Positions 5,765-5,822 of a DNA stretch of 5,822 nt are shown piece after piece. The DNA lies in NCBI GenBank assembly GCA_964360145.1, contig CAYHWW010000202.1, positions 1 to 5,822 on the forward strand, written 5' to 3'. The first letter of the stretch is position 1. Each line of letters begins with the position of its first letter. Position numbers and translations under genes: made by a program. The notes beneath the pieces were generated by a model. It saw only the letters and a program-made list of their open reading frames with translations. It made no database searches and was not told the origin of the DNA. This DNA comes from CAYHWW01 sp964360145. Its GTDB lineage: Bacteria; Bdellovibrionota; UBA1018; CAYHWW01.

Positions 5765-5792
5765 CGTATAAGAAGGGGGCATCGAGCTACCT

Positions 5793-5820
5793 TTGCACAC
5801 AATTGCTTGTGCACTAGTAT
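5793..5820 (+). promoter_or_regulatory. Possible promoter with overlapping inverted repeat for a downstream gene
   Basis: TTGCAC (5793-5798) and TAGTAT (5815-5820) are separated by 16 nt, a plausible but weak sigma70-type arrangement. The spacer holds the inverted repeat TGCACA (5794-5799) / TGTGCA (5808-5813), which could be an operator. The gene it would serve lies outside the window. Confidence 0.25.
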
Positions 5821-5822
5821 TG

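Overview
This 5.8-kb window is a compact, GC-rich (by eye) piece of bacterial chromosome with short intergenic gaps and overlapping genes. A CdnL-type CarD-family RNA polymerase regulator, a PlsB-like glycerol-3-phosphate acyltransferase next to gpsA, and a secreted Gly/Asn/Tyr-rich protein together suggest a member of the former Deltaproteobacteria, such as Bdellovibrionota/Oligoflexia or Myxococcota. That placement is an inference with modest confidence, because no rRNA or other marker gene is present.

Layout. (1) Bases 1-1720, minus strand: the first 573 codons of one long gene for an exported protein. It has a signal peptide, a Cys-bearing domain, a charged helical segment, a hydrophobic helix and a long Gly-rich tail of NPY-containing repeats. 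Its 3' end lies outside the window. (2) 1721-1880: a divergent control region with a candidate minus-strand promoter, a stem-loop at the expected 5' end of that transcript, and a strong nested inverted repeat. (3) 1881-4506, plus strand: an overlapping two-gene operon, plsB-like acyltransferase then gpsA. GpsA makes sn-glycerol-3-phosphate from dihydroxyacetone phosphate, and the acyltransferase adds the first fatty acyl chain, so the pair covers the entry into phospholipid synthesis. (4) 4525-4638, minus strand: a 37-codon gene for a very basic peptide with an excellent Shine-Dalgarno, convergent with gpsA. (5) 4741-5722, plus strand: a CdnL/CarD-family protein overlapped by a small exported charged helical protein, ending at a strong hairpin terminator. 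(6) 5765-5822: start of the next intergenic region, with a small inverted repeat and a possible promoter.

The most interesting points are the 37-codon basic peptide gene, whose promoter appears to share its -10 region with that of cdnL; the internal duplication in the Gly-rich exported protein; the Glu-to-Gly change in acyltransferase motif III; and the translational overlap of a transcription factor with an exported protein. I saw no mobile element, CRISPR array, tRNA or rRNA. I did not find a convincing new multi-gene system here.
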